From Poseidonocella pacifica (GTDB taxonomy: Bacteria; Pseudomonadota; Alphaproteobacteria; Rhodobacterales; Rhodobacteraceae), in assembly GCF_900111875.1 (NCBI RefSeq), contig NZ_FOJU01000001.1, forward strand, positions 496,001 through 560,000: a stretch of 64,000 nt of DNA. Direction: 5' to 3'. The notes under the pieces are model-generated. The model made no database searches. It was not told the origin of the DNA and saw nothing but the letters and a program-made list of their open reading frames with translations. Numbering within the stretch: the first letter of the stretch is position 1; every line of letters begins with the position of its first letter. Shown in pieces: positions 26,410 through 35,047 of the stretch. A program made the position numbers and the translations under genes.

Positions 26410-26428
26410 GCCCACCGGTCCGGTGGGC
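26410..26428 (-). other. Intercistronic hairpin between ATPase and oxidoreductase genes
   Basis: GCCCACCG (26410-26417), loop GTC, CGGTGGGC (26421-26428): an eight-base perfect stem without a T run, in the 88-base gap between the two genes. It probably stabilises or partly attenuates the transcript. Confidence 0.5.
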
Positions 26429-26435
26429 GTGGGCA

Positions 26436-27509
26436 TCAAACGCGGCGACCGGTCGCCTTGTCGAAAAAGTGGACTTGCGTCGGATCGATGGAGACCGTCA
26501 GCGTCTCACCCACTTCCATATCGACCCCGCCATCAAGCACGGCCGTCGCGGAGGTGCCCGCGAGTTCGAAGGTGATATGCGTCTGCGCGCCCGTCGGTTC
26601 CACAAGGGTGGTCGCACCGGACAGCGTTATACCGGAGGGATCGCGCGTGAAGTGTTCGGGGCGCATGCCGACGATGACCTTTTCGTTCTCTTCCATCTTC
26701 GGGTGTTCGTCCAACACCGGGATGGACTGTCCGCAGGCAAACATCGCCACTGGTCCAGTGTCGGTTTTGACGATGGTTGCCTCAACCAAGTTCATCGACG
26801 GGGTGCCGATGAAGGCCGCGACAAAGAGGTTGTCTGGCTTGTTGTACAGGTCGATCGGTCGCCCGGCCTGTTCGATATTCCCGCCGTTGAGAATGACCAC
26901 CCGATCAGCCAGCGTCATCGCTTCGATCTGGTCGTGCGTGACGTAGATCGAGGTTGTCTTTACCCGCTGGTGAAGTGTCTTGATCTCCGACCGCATTTGT
27001 ACGCGCAGCTTGGCATCGAGGTTCGACAGGGGCTCGTCGAACAGAAACGCCGCCGGATCGCGTACGATGGCACGCCCCATGGCGACGCGTTGGCGTTGAC
27101 CGCCGGAGAGTTGTCCGGGCTTGCGATCAAGCAGGTTGTCAAGCTCCAGTAGCTTGGCGACATCCTTGACCTTTTCGTCGATGGCCTTTCGATTCATGCC
27201 CGAGAGTTTCAGGTTGAATCCCATGTTCTTGGCCACCGACATATGCGGGTAGAGCGCGTAATTCTGAAACACCATCGCGATATTGCGTTCGCGGGGGTTG
27301 AGGTGATTGACCACATTGCCCCCGATCCGGATCTCTCCTCCGGAAGCGGGTTCGAGCCCAGATATGATCCGAAGGAGCGTGGACTTGCCACAGCCGGACG
27401 GACCGACAAGCGCGACGAATTCGCCATCTTCGATCTGAAGATCGATGCCGTGGATCACTTCGACCGCCCCGAAGTTCTTCTTGAGACCGGTGATTTCTAC
27501 TGAGGCCAT
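26436..27509 (-). CDS. Sugar ABC transporter ATP-binding protein (UgpC/MalK-like)
   Basis: A 357-residue ATPase with Walker A 'GPSGCGKST', signature 'LSGGQRQRVAMGRAIV', Walker B 'AFLFDEPLSNLD' and a TOBE/OB C-terminal regulatory domain. GGAGAGGAGAACGAC precedes the ATG. It must power the receptor and permeases encoded on the opposite strand at 30.9-34.1 kb, since those have no ATPase of their own. Confidence 0.95.
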   Translation of the reverse strand: MASVEITGLKKNFGAVEVIHGIDLQIEDGEFVALVGPSGCGKSTLLRIISGLEPASGGEIRIGGNVVNHLNPRERNIAMVFQNYALYPHMSVAKNMGFNLKLSGMNRKAIDEKVKDVAKLLELDNLLDRKPGQLSGGQRQRVAMGRAIVRDPAAFLFDEPLSNLDAKLRVQMRSEIKTLHQRVKTTSIYVTHDQIEAMTLADRVVILNGGNIEQAGRPIDLYNKPDNLFVAAFIGTPSMNLVEATIVKTDTGPVAMFACGQSIPVLDEHPKMEENEKVIVGMRPEHFTRDPSGITLSGATTLVEPTGAQTHITFELAGTSATAVLDGGVDMEVGETLTVSIDPTQVHFFDKATGRRV

Positions 27510-27563
27510 GTCGTTCTCCTCTCCCTGTAACTGGTATCGTTGATGACGGTTGGTTTTCTGACC

Positions 27564-28607
27564 TCACGCGAGGACGGCCGCCTTTTCACGAAGAATTTCC
27601 TGTTTGAGCGTCTCGCCGGCAAAGTACCGGCGCACATCTTCCACTGCGGCAAGTCCCTGTCGGATATAGCTTTCTCGGGTATGACCGGCGCAGTGCGGCG
27701 ACAGATAGACGTTGCCTTGCGTCCGCAGCGGATCGTCTTGGGGCAAAGGCTCTATATCGAATGTGTCGATCGCGGCGAAAATCCGGCCCTGCTGCAGGGC
27801 GTGGATCATTGCCCCCGCTTCGATCAGCCCAGCCCGAGCAGTGTTGACCAGCAGAGCGCCGGGGGCCATGGCCTCGAGGTGGCTGCGCTTGATCATGCCT
27901 TCGGTGGCGGGCAGGTTCGCGGCATGCAGGCTGACCACCCGGCACCGAGCGAACAGGGTTTCCAGATCCAGAAGCGTCACGCCCAACTGCTTTGCCTGTT
28001 CGGCGCTGATGAAGGGGTCATAGACCGATACGGTGCATCCAAACGGGCGCAACCGGTCAAGCACAAGGCGGCCGACATAACCCAGCCCCACAAGGCCGAC
28101 ATTCTGTGCCGCCAGAAGCTGTCCGAGTTGACCCGTGCGCATCTCCTGCCAGCCCATATCGCCGCGCAACGCGGCATCCTGCTCCCGGTGCAGCCGCAGA
28201 TGGGCGAGGATTTGCGTCAGGGTGAATTCGGCCACGGCCAGCGCGATTTCCGGCGCGGAATGGCTGACCCTGATGTGGCCGTCGCGCAGTGCATTTTCCA
28301 CGCCCAGAGACTTCACGGATCCTGCGGCGTGGGAGACAAAGGCAATTGACCCGTGCGGCGCGAGAAAGCTCGACAAGCTGGGGCTGCGCCACCCTGTGAT
28401 CGCTGCGGTTACATCCTCCAACGCACTGGCAAAATCGCCCGAGGCCAATGTATCGTCGCTGACGAACACGGGTTCGGCAAACGCCTGCAACGCTGTTTCG
28501 ACTTCCCGCGTGAATATCCGCGAGCGCACCTCTTCGGGCATCAGCACCGCAACCTTCGGACGGCGGGCGAGTTTGGTAATGCATTGGTCTGTGGTCGTTT
28601 GTTGCAT
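27564..28607 (-). CDS. D-isomer-specific 2-hydroxyacid dehydrogenase
   Basis: A 347-residue NAD(P)-linked dehydrogenase reducing or oxidising a 2-oxo/2-hydroxy acid. The cofactor motif is 'GLVGLGYVGRLVLDRL'; catalytic Arg is in 'NTARAGLIE', Glu in 'DIEPLPQDDP' and His in 'LSPHCAGHT'. The ATG at 28607 (AGGGATAAG upstream) is chosen; the longer frame extends into the SDR gene. It may act on a keto-acid product of sugar-acid breakdown. Confidence 0.9.
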   Translation of the reverse strand: MQQTTTDQCITKLARRPKVAVLMPEEVRSRIFTREVETALQAFAEPVFVSDDTLASGDFASALEDVTAAITGWRSPSLSSFLAPHGSIAFVSHAAGSVKSLGVENALRDGHIRVSHSAPEIALAVAEFTLTQILAHLRLHREQDAALRGDMGWQEMRTGQLGQLLAAQNVGLVGLGYVGRLVLDRLRPFGCTVSVYDPFISAEQAKQLGVTLLDLETLFARCRVVSLHAANLPATEGMIKRSHLEAMAPGALLVNTARAGLIEAGAMIHALQQGRIFAAIDTFDIEPLPQDDPLRTQGNVYLSPHCAGHTRESYIRQGLAAVEDVRRYFAGETLKQEILREKAAVLA

Positions 28608-28648
28608 CTTATCCCTGCTTGTTCTCTGGCGGCACGGCTGGGCCCACC

Positions 28649-29368
28649 TCAGCGGTTCGCCGGCTGGATCATCAGTTCGGACACATGCGCCCGGGCCGGC
28701 AGTTTCATGACAAACATGCAAGCTTCGGCGATGTCTTCGGGTTGCAGCGCCTTCGCGCGCATCTCTTCGGTCGGGGGAGTAGGGCGTTTTTCCAGCAGCG
28801 GCGTGTCGGTCATGCCCGGCAAGATCACGGTGGCACGGATCCCGTTCTGCCATTCTTCTTCCATGATCGCGTGGGTCATTGCCATCACGCCCGCCTTCGT
28901 TGCCTGATAGGCCGCGCCGGAAGGGTCAGGTTTGCGGGCCGCCGTGGAGGAGATGTTGATCAGCAATCCGCCGCCGCGTTTGCGGAACATCGGCACAATC
29001 ACCTGCGCCAAATTGAACGCGGCATTGAGATTGGTGTCTATCATCGATCCCCAACTCTCTTTGGTCAGTTCGAGAAAGGCCCGGTTGACCAGATTGACGC
29101 CTATGGAGTTGATCAGGGTATCGACGGTAGACAGAAGCTGAGCATGCGGCGCGAGCGCTTGGGTGAGTTCGGCGGCATCTGAGGCATCCGCCTGAATCCC
29201 CGTGACATTCGGCGCGCCCAGATCAGAGGCTTCTTTCGCGATCTCTTCCAGCCTGGCCGCATCACGGCCCAACAACACCAGATTTGCACCCTCTGCCGCG
29301 GCGGCACGAGCCGTGGCACGGCCCATTCCGCTGGTTGCGCCTGCGATCAGGATTTGACGGTCTGACAT
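28649..29368 (-). CDS. Short-chain dehydrogenase/reductase
   Basis: A 239-residue classical SDR. The cofactor motif is 'GATSGMGRA'; the active site shows Asn in 'NSIG', Ser in 'NISSTA', and Tyr/Lys in 'AAYQATKAG'. The ATG at 29368 has AAGGAAA upstream; an in-frame ATG six codons earlier lies nearer the lacI stop. It probably oxidises a sugar-acid hydroxyl. Confidence 0.92.
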   Translation of the reverse strand: MSDRQILIAGATSGMGRATARAAAAEGANLVLLGRDAARLEEIAKEASDLGAPNVTGIQADASDAAELTQALAPHAQLLSTVDTLINSIGVNLVNRAFLELTKESWGSMIDTNLNAAFNLAQVIVPMFRKRGGGLLINISSTAARKPDPSGAAYQATKAGVMAMTHAIMEEEWQNGIRATVILPGMTDTPLLEKRPTPPTEEMRAKALQPEDIAEACMFVMKLPARAHVSELMIQPANR

Positions 29369-29382
29369 GGTGGTTTCCTTCG

Positions 29383-30456
29383 TCATGGCATCGCTCTGTG
29401 CGAGCGTTCACGGTGGGATTTTGGGGCGGCGGTCGAATTGCGCACGATCAGTTCGGGCCGCAGGATCACATGCGGGTCCTCTGCGCCGTCTTCATCCTCA
29501 AGGGTGTGGATCAGGTTCGCGACGATAAGCTCGGCCATCTGGTCTGCGGGCTGACGCACGGTGGTCAGCGGCGGCTCCATGACCTTGGACATGATGATAT
29601 CGTCGAACCCGACCACGGAGAGATCGTCCGGCACGCGGTACCCGAGTTCGCGCGCGCCAGAGCAGGCCCCGATCGCATACATGTCGTTGACCGCGAAAAG
29701 GGCGGTTGGGGGATTGTCCTGGGTCAGCAATTCCCGCGCGGCGGTGCGACCAAGCTCAGCGGCGTGGCTGTCGCCAAATCCGCAGGCATTGGGCCCAAGC
29801 CAGATCATGTCATCCTCAAGGATCAACCCGTCCTTCTCCAACTCGCTGCGCATACCCTCAAGGCGGGCGATGCGGCTGGAGGTGCCGATAGGGCCGGAGA
29901 TGAAGGCGATCCGCTTGTGTCCCAGACCGATCAGGTGGCGGGTCGCGAGCCTCGCGCCAAGGGCCTGATCCACGCTGACCGAGCAGGAAACGACACCCTG
30001 CGCGCCTTGCGTGGTCCGATCGAAGGCCGCGATATGCATCCCCTTTTCAGAGTGTTCTCGCAGGTGATCGAAGGAGACGGGCGATGAGCCGAGAATGGTG
30101 CCGCGTACGGAGGAGCCGTACAGGGAATTCATGTAGGTGGCCTCGAGCTGCGGATCGCGCTCGGCGTTGCAGATCAGCACCTGATAGCCACGCTTCAGCG
30201 CGGCCTTCTCGATCAGTTGCGAGACGTTCCCCCAAAACGGGTTTGCAACCGATGGCACCACAAGCCCCAGCGTCTTGGTATGCCCCGACTTCAGCTGACG
30301 AGCGACGGAATTGGGCGTGTAGTTGAGCTCTGTTATCGCGTCCTGCACCCGGCGAAGCGTCCGGGCGCCCATCTTGGCATGTCGCCCATTGATGACGTTC
30401 GAAACCGTGCTAACGGATACGCCAGCCTTCTTCGCCACATCCTTGATACCTGCCAT
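29383..30456 (-). CDS. LacI-family transcriptional regulator
   Basis: A 357-residue LacI-type regulator. The N-terminal helix-turn-helix is 'IKDVAKKAGVSVSTVSNVI' and the hinge helix 'TPNSVARQLKSG'; a periplasmic-binding-protein-like effector domain follows. The ATG at 30456 is chosen because it begins 'MAGIKDVA'. It heads the minus-strand operon and faces the plus-strand transporter operon over a 420-base region with two CG-centred half-palindromes. It most likely represses both directions until a sugar acid appears. Confidence 0.93.
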   Translation of the reverse strand: MAGIKDVAKKAGVSVSTVSNVINGRHAKMGARTLRRVQDAITELNYTPNSVARQLKSGHTKTLGLVVPSVANPFWGNVSQLIEKAALKRGYQVLICNAERDPQLEATYMNSLYGSSVRGTILGSSPVSFDHLREHSEKGMHIAAFDRTTQGAQGVVSCSVSVDQALGARLATRHLIGLGHKRIAFISGPIGTSSRIARLEGMRSELEKDGLILEDDMIWLGPNACGFGDSHAAELGRTAARELLTQDNPPTALFAVNDMYAIGACSGARELGYRVPDDLSVVGFDDIIMSKVMEPPLTTVRQPADQMAELIVANLIHTLEDEDGAEDPHVILRPELIVRNSTAAPKSHRERSHRAMP

Positions 30457-30526
30457 CGCTTCAGCCCTACATCCTGCCAACGTGCCAGCCGACAAATTCG
30501 GATGGAATCACTCCGTAAGCTCGTTG

Positions 30527-30540
30527 GTAATACGTTATAC
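30527..30540. promoter_or_regulatory. Putative LacI-type operator near lacI
   Basis: GTAATACGTTATAC, a CG-centred imperfect palindrome (10 of 14 positions symmetric), 71 bases upstream of the LacI start. CG-centred palindromes are usual for the family. Confidence 0.5.
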
Positions 30541-30780
30541 ATACTACACACTCCTCAAGAAATTTGACCAGAGCATTCTTTCGCTGGGGCGGAAATTTTT
30601 GGCGTACAGCCCGAATGAATGGCGGTGATTTTCACCGCGATCTCGTGGTTCGGCTTGTTGTAGTTTGTAATTATATATTGAAATTCAATGTGCTATGTCG
30701 ACGTTACTGCGGGTGCCCCTCATTCCTCAAGCGGTCGAGGTCTTCCCGATGTGTAAAGTGGAGATTTACAATCGACATAG

Positions 30781-30794
30781 GTGTAACGTTTTAC
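30781..30794. promoter_or_regulatory. Putative LacI-type operator near the receptor gene
   Basis: GTGTAACGTTTTAC shares the GT...ACGTT.TAC pattern with the other site, is also CG-centred, and ends 82 bases before the receptor start codon. A TACTAT that could serve as a -10 box starts at 30792. Confidence 0.5.
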
Positions 30795-30876
30795 TATCCT
30801 TTGGTGAGGGAGGCCGCGAATCGTGGTGATCCGCATCTGCGATCCGTGAATGGATCGCGTCCTTAGGGAGGATAAA

Positions 30877-32181
30877 ATGATGACAACTCAGTCGCGCAGA
30901 GCATTTCTGAAGCAAAGCGGAGCCGCGTTTGGCGGGTTCGCTTTGACGGTGGTCGCAGGGGGCGCCATGGCGCAGGGCAAGACGACCGTTCGCTTCAGTG
31001 GTTTCGTTGAATCGGAGGAGCAACTGGCCACAACGCTCAAGGTTCTCAAAGCTTATATGGCGAAGAACCCGGACGTGGAGATTGTGCCGGAATTCTCCAG
31101 CTATCGTGCCTTTACCGACAAGCTCGCGACCGAGGCCGCCGGCGGGAATGCCCCCGACATGTTCAGCGTGAACGTCGATCTGTTGGCGGAATATGCAGCG
31201 CGCGGTGTGCTGATGCCCCTCACGGAATGGATTCCCGACCCGCTCGATGTGTCCGAATATCAGGATGGCAGCGTCTTTTCCTGCACCTATGCGGGCGAGA
31301 TGTACGCCATGCCCAACGATGCAATCGCAACCGCTATCTTCTTCAATCCTGCGAAGTTCGAAGAGGTCGGCGTCGCAATTCCAGAGAAGTTCTATACGTG
31401 GGAAACGCTGCACGAGACGGCTGTTGCGCTTGGCAAGGAACACGGGCGCGGCTTCTGGGGTATCGAAGATGGTGGCGGCAACAATCTTGCCTGCGATATC
31501 TTCCTTCGGGCCGGGGGCGCGGCACTTTTCACGCCCGAGCACACGATCGGGTTCAACGGCGAAGATATGGCGAAATGGTTCCAGTATTGGGAAGACATGC
31601 GCCAAGCCGGGGGAGCGCCGCCTGCGGATGTTCAAGCCCAGGCCGGGGATAACTCTGCCTCCTTGGGGATCGTGCGCGGCCGCTCGGCCATGTTGGTCCA
31701 GACCACCGACAGCTTCATCGGCATCGGTGCCCTCATGGACACCCCGCTTGACCTCATGATGCTGCCCAACGGCTTTGCGGGCGGCGAGATGAAACAGCAT
31801 CTTTATGACTATGCCGGCAACTCTACCGGGATCTGGAAGAACGCGGCCAACAAGGAGCTGTGCGTCGATATCATCCGCTTCATGCACTTCGATCCAGAAG
31901 GGGTGGAACTTTACTACACCGGTAGCGGCATGATCCCGGCCTCCACCGCTGGGCTTGAGAAGTTCGGCTCCTCCGGCACGCCGGAAGAAAAGAAGCTGGT
32001 CGAATATCTGCGGATGCTTCGCGAAGATCCGGCGCCGTCGCGTCGTCCTGGTGTGGGCGGGCTCGGCGGGATCTTCCGCCGTCACAACGAGGCCGTTGCC
32101 TTTGGCGACATGACCGCGCTCGAAGCTGGCAATTCGCTGACCGCCGAGATCGACGGAAAGCTGCAGGCGCTCAAGCAATAG
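30877..32181 (+). CDS. Sugar ABC transporter substrate-binding protein, Tat-exported
   Basis: A 434-residue family 1 (MalE/UgpB-like) extracellular receptor. The N-terminus contains the twin-arginine motif 'SRRAFLK' and a hydrophobic stretch ending 'GGAMAQG', consistent with Tat export. The start at 30877 has an excellent AGGGAGGA site; a second ATG follows directly. Expected ligand, from the neighbours, is a sugar, uronic acid or sugar acid. Confidence 0.92.
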   Translation: MMTTQSRRAFLKQSGAAFGGFALTVVAGGAMAQGKTTVRFSGFVESEEQLATTLKVLKAYMAKNPDVEIVPEFSSYRAFTDKLATEAAGGNAPDMFSVNVDLLAEYAARGVLMPLTEWIPDPLDVSEYQDGSVFSCTYAGEMYAMPNDAIATAIFFNPAKFEEVGVAIPEKFYTWETLHETAVALGKEHGRGFWGIEDGGGNNLACDIFLRAGGAALFTPEHTIGFNGEDMAKWFQYWEDMRQAGGAPPADVQAQAGDNSASLGIVRGRSAMLVQTTDSFIGIGALMDTPLDLMMLPNGFAGGEMKQHLYDYAGNSTGIWKNAANKELCVDIIRFMHFDPEGVELYYTGSGMIPASTAGLEKFGSSGTPEEKKLVEYLRMLREDPAPSRRPGVGGLGGIFRRHNEAVAFGDMTALEAGNSLTAEIDGKLQALKQ

Positions 32182-32228
32182 GGATACCTCTCGAGGCGGG
32201 GCAGGGGGTATCTGTCCCGTTTCCGCAT

Positions 32229-32250
32229 CACCGCGCTCTCGGGCGCGGTG
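32229..32250 (+). other. Intercistronic hairpin after receptor gene
   Basis: CACCGCGC (32229-32236), six-base loop, GCGCGGTG (32243-32250): a perfect eight-base stem in the 102-base gap before the permease gene, without a T run. Such stems after receptor genes raise receptor mRNA over permease mRNA. Confidence 0.6.
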
Positions 32251-32283
32251 GGCACTCGATGGCTCCAGAGTAGGGAAGTTCCC

Positions 32284-33189
32284 ATGAGCAAGATACAGAA
32301 TGTCTCCAAGAAGCAGAACGGCGTCGCGTTTCTCTTTCTGTCGCCGTGGATCGTCGGATTTCTTTTCCTGACACTGGGCCCGATGCTGGGCTCGCTGTAT
32401 CTGTCCTTCACGGACTACGATCTGTTCAGCTCTCCGAATTGGGCGGGCATGGACAATTACGCCAAGCTGATGAGCGACGATCCGCGATATATCGCGTCGC
32501 TGAAGGTGACCCTCTCCTATGTGGTGTTTTCAGTGCCACTGAAGCTGGGGTTTGCCCTCTTTATCGCCCTCATCCTGAACCGGGGCCTTCGGGGGCTGGG
32601 CTTTTATCGCTCGGTTTTCTACCTGCCTTCGCTTCTCGGGGGGAGTGTGGCGGTCGCGCTGATGTGGCGCCAGATCTTCTCCTATGACGGGATCATCAAC
32701 CAGTTTCTCTGGACCTACTTCGGGTATGATGCGCCCAGTTGGATCACCAATCCCGACTATGCACTCGGCACTCTCGTTCTTCTGGCCGCCTGGCAGTTTG
32801 GCGCGCCAATGGTGATCTTCCTGGCCGGCCTCAAGCAGATCCCACAAGATATGTACGATGCCGCAGCCATCGATGGCGCGCGCCCCGTGCAACAGTTCTT
32901 CTTTGTGACTGTCCCGCTTCTGACGCCCATTATCTTCTTCAACTTCGTGATGCAGACGATCGGCGCATTTCAGGCCTTCACGCCCTCCTACATCATCTCG
33001 GACGGCACCGGCGGGCCAGCGGATTCCACGCTGTTCTACACACTGTATCTCTATGAACAGGCCTTCACCAACTTCGAGATGGGCTATGCCTCCGCCATCG
33101 CTTGGGTGCTGGTTGCCATCATCGGGCTTGCAACGACGATTTCCTTCCTCAGCGCCAAATACTGGGTTCACTACGGGGACGAGGGGTAA
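32284..33189 (+). CDS. Sugar ABC transporter permease (MalF/UgpA-like)
   Basis: A 301-residue permease with six transmembrane segments; the EAA loop is 'DMYDAAAIDGARPVQQFFFV'. The ATG at 32284 follows AGGGAAG. 'PWIVGFLFLTLGPMLGSLYLS' near the start is typical of the first helix of this class. Confidence 0.94.
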   Translation: MSKIQNVSKKQNGVAFLFLSPWIVGFLFLTLGPMLGSLYLSFTDYDLFSSPNWAGMDNYAKLMSDDPRYIASLKVTLSYVVFSVPLKLGFALFIALILNRGLRGLGFYRSVFYLPSLLGGSVAVALMWRQIFSYDGIINQFLWTYFGYDAPSWITNPDYALGTLVLLAAWQFGAPMVIFLAGLKQIPQDMYDAAAIDGARPVQQFFFVTVPLLTPIIFFNFVMQTIGAFQAFTPSYIISDGTGGPADSTLFYTLYLYEQAFTNFEMGYASAIAWVLVAIIGLATTISFLSAKYWVHYGDEG

Positions 33190-33194
33190 CAGGC

Positions 33195-34082
33195 ATGACA
33201 CTCGCAGACATCCAACCGACCACAGCCGATATCAATCAGATCACGGCAAAGACCAAAGCCCGGTCAAAGCTTTTCATGCACGCGTTCCTGATCTTCTTCG
33301 CGCTGATCATGCTCTATCCGCTGGTCTGGCTCGCCGTGAGTTCGCTGAAGCCGTCAAATATCATCTTCTCGGACACCAGTATCATTCCCCGGCATTTCGT
33401 CTGGCAGAACTATGCTAACGGGTGGGCGGGGGTGGCGGCACCGTTCAAGGTGTTCTTCACCAACAGCTTCGTCATCGCCAGCATCGCGGTGGTCGGAAAT
33501 GTGCTGTCATGTTCGTTCGTCGCCTATGCCTTTGCCCGGCTGAGCTTCAGCTTCAAGGCACCGCTGTTCGCGCTCATGATGATGACGATCATGCTGCCGG
33601 TGCATGCGACATTGATCCCCCAGTACATCCTGTTCAACTGGCTCGGCTGGGTGAATACTATCCTGCCGATCGTCACACCGAAGTTCCTCGCGGTCGAAGC
33701 CTTCTTTGTCTTTCTGATGATCCAGTTCATTCGCGGCATCCCGCGTGAGTTGGACGAGGCGGCGGCGATTGATGGGGCGGGACCGATCCGGATCTATTTC
33801 TCGATCATCCTGCCGCTGCTCACTCCGGCGCTGGTGACGACAGCGGTTTTCACCTTTCTGTGGACGTATGAGGATTTTCTCACGCCGCTCATCTATCTCA
33901 CCTCAATCGAAAACTACACGGTGCCGCAGGGGCTTCGACTGCTTCAAGCGTCGCGCGGGGCAAGCACATGGGGCGCGATGCTCGCCATGTCGCTGCTGTC
34001 GCTGGTGCCGATGTTCATCGTCTTCTTCATCTTTCAGCGAAAGCTGATCGACGGGATCGCGACCACCGGGTTGAAGGGCTAA
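33195..34082 (+). CDS. Sugar ABC transporter permease (MalG/UgpE-like)
   Basis: A 295-residue second permease, starting five bases after the first ends. The EAA loop is 'ELDEAAAIDGAGPIRIYFSI', and 'YPLVWLAVSSLKP' marks the first helix. The start ATG at 33195 is favoured by GAGGGGTAA upstream; a longer frame runs into malF. Confidence 0.94.
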   Translation: MTLADIQPTTADINQITAKTKARSKLFMHAFLIFFALIMLYPLVWLAVSSLKPSNIIFSDTSIIPRHFVWQNYANGWAGVAAPFKVFFTNSFVIASIAVVGNVLSCSFVAYAFARLSFSFKAPLFALMMMTIMLPVHATLIPQYILFNWLGWVNTILPIVTPKFLAVEAFFVFLMIQFIRGIPRELDEAAAIDGAGPIRIYFSIILPLLTPALVTTAVFTFLWTYEDFLTPLIYLTSIENYTVPQGLRLLQASRGASTWGAMLAMSLLSLVPMFIVFFIFQRKLIDGIATTGLKG

Positions 34083-34128
34083 GGCCCTTCCCCTCAATCC
34101 TCTTGGACACCGAAGGATCCTTGTCAAA

Positions 34129-34953
34129 ATGGCAAAACCGTTGATTTCAGTATTCACCAAACCCTGGACCGATGAGCTGCCTGCGTTGGCTGAAAAACTT
34201 GCCGGTCTGGGCTTCGAGGGCGTCGAGCTTGCGGTGCGTCCCGGGTATCAGGTGGTGCCGGAGAATGTCGCGGCCGATTTGCCCCGCGCGGTCAAGATTC
34301 TGGCCGAATACGGGCTCAAGACGCCCAGCATCGCGGGCGAAATAGATGAGGCCACCATAGCCGCCTGCGGCGATGCGGGCGTCGGCACGATCCGTATCTG
34401 CGCGCCGATTGATCTCGCACGGGGTTATCGCGCGTCGATCGACGAGTATCGCCGCTGCTTTGACGCGCTTCTACCTGCCTTGGAAAAGAACGGGGTCAGC
34501 ATTGGCGTGCAGAACCACTATGGCAACATGGTGGGCAGCGCGGTCGGACTTGCGCATTTGCTGGCAGGCTACGACCCCAAACTCGTCTGCGCCGTGCTGG
34601 ATATGGGTCATTGCGCTGTTGACGGAGAGCCAGTCCAGATGGCCGTGGATATCGCCCGCCCGCATATGAGCGGGCTGGTGAATTTCAAAAGCGCCTGCCA
34701 CCTGCGCGCCAATGGCCCAGAGCTTGAGGCGGAGTATGTGGTCCATTGGACGACCCATGACCACGGCGGATACAACTGGGGCGAGCTTGTTCAAGAGCTT
34801 CACCGCACAGGGTTCGATGGCACCTTCTGTATGCCTGCGGAATACAGCGAGCAGGCGGGCAGGACGGGCCAGCGGATGGGCGATGATGTGATCCCATTTC
34901 TGAAAAGGGACCTGGCGCATCTCAAACGCCTGATCGCCGAAACCTACGCCTGA
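34129..34953 (+). CDS. Sugar phosphate isomerase/epimerase-like TIM-barrel protein
   Basis: A 274-residue xylose-isomerase-like TIM barrel (AP_endonuc_2 family). Likely metal-site residues are in 'SIGVQNHYGN', 'DMGHCAV', 'NFKSACHL' and 'CMPAEYSE', at the C-terminal ends of the strands. Relatives epimerise or isomerise ketoses, inosose or sugar acids. It sits between the permeases and the ManD-like dehydratase, suggesting it prepares or follows that substrate. Confidence 0.85.
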   Translation: MAKPLISVFTKPWTDELPALAEKLAGLGFEGVELAVRPGYQVVPENVAADLPRAVKILAEYGLKTPSIAGEIDEATIAACGDAGVGTIRICAPIDLARGYRASIDEYRRCFDALLPALEKNGVSIGVQNHYGNMVGSAVGLAHLLAGYDPKLVCAVLDMGHCAVDGEPVQMAVDIARPHMSGLVNFKSACHLRANGPELEAEYVVHWTTHDHGGYNWGELVQELHRTGFDGTFCMPAEYSEQAGRTGQRMGDDVIPFLKRDLAHLKRLIAETYA

Positions 34954-35047
34954 TCCGAACTGAACCGCAGGCAATCCTTCGGTCCGGTCTCCGCTATCGG
35001 GAAGGCTGTGCACAACCGACGCAATCGCAGTTCTGAAAGTTGAATCG

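Larger units (their letters stand above)
30457..30876. other. Divergent control region of the sugar-acid block
   Basis: No gene is supported in these 420 bases. The middle (about 30640-30790) is clearly AT-rich relative to the rest. Two related LacI-type operator candidates are present at 30527-30540 and 30781-30794. Confidence 0.7.
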
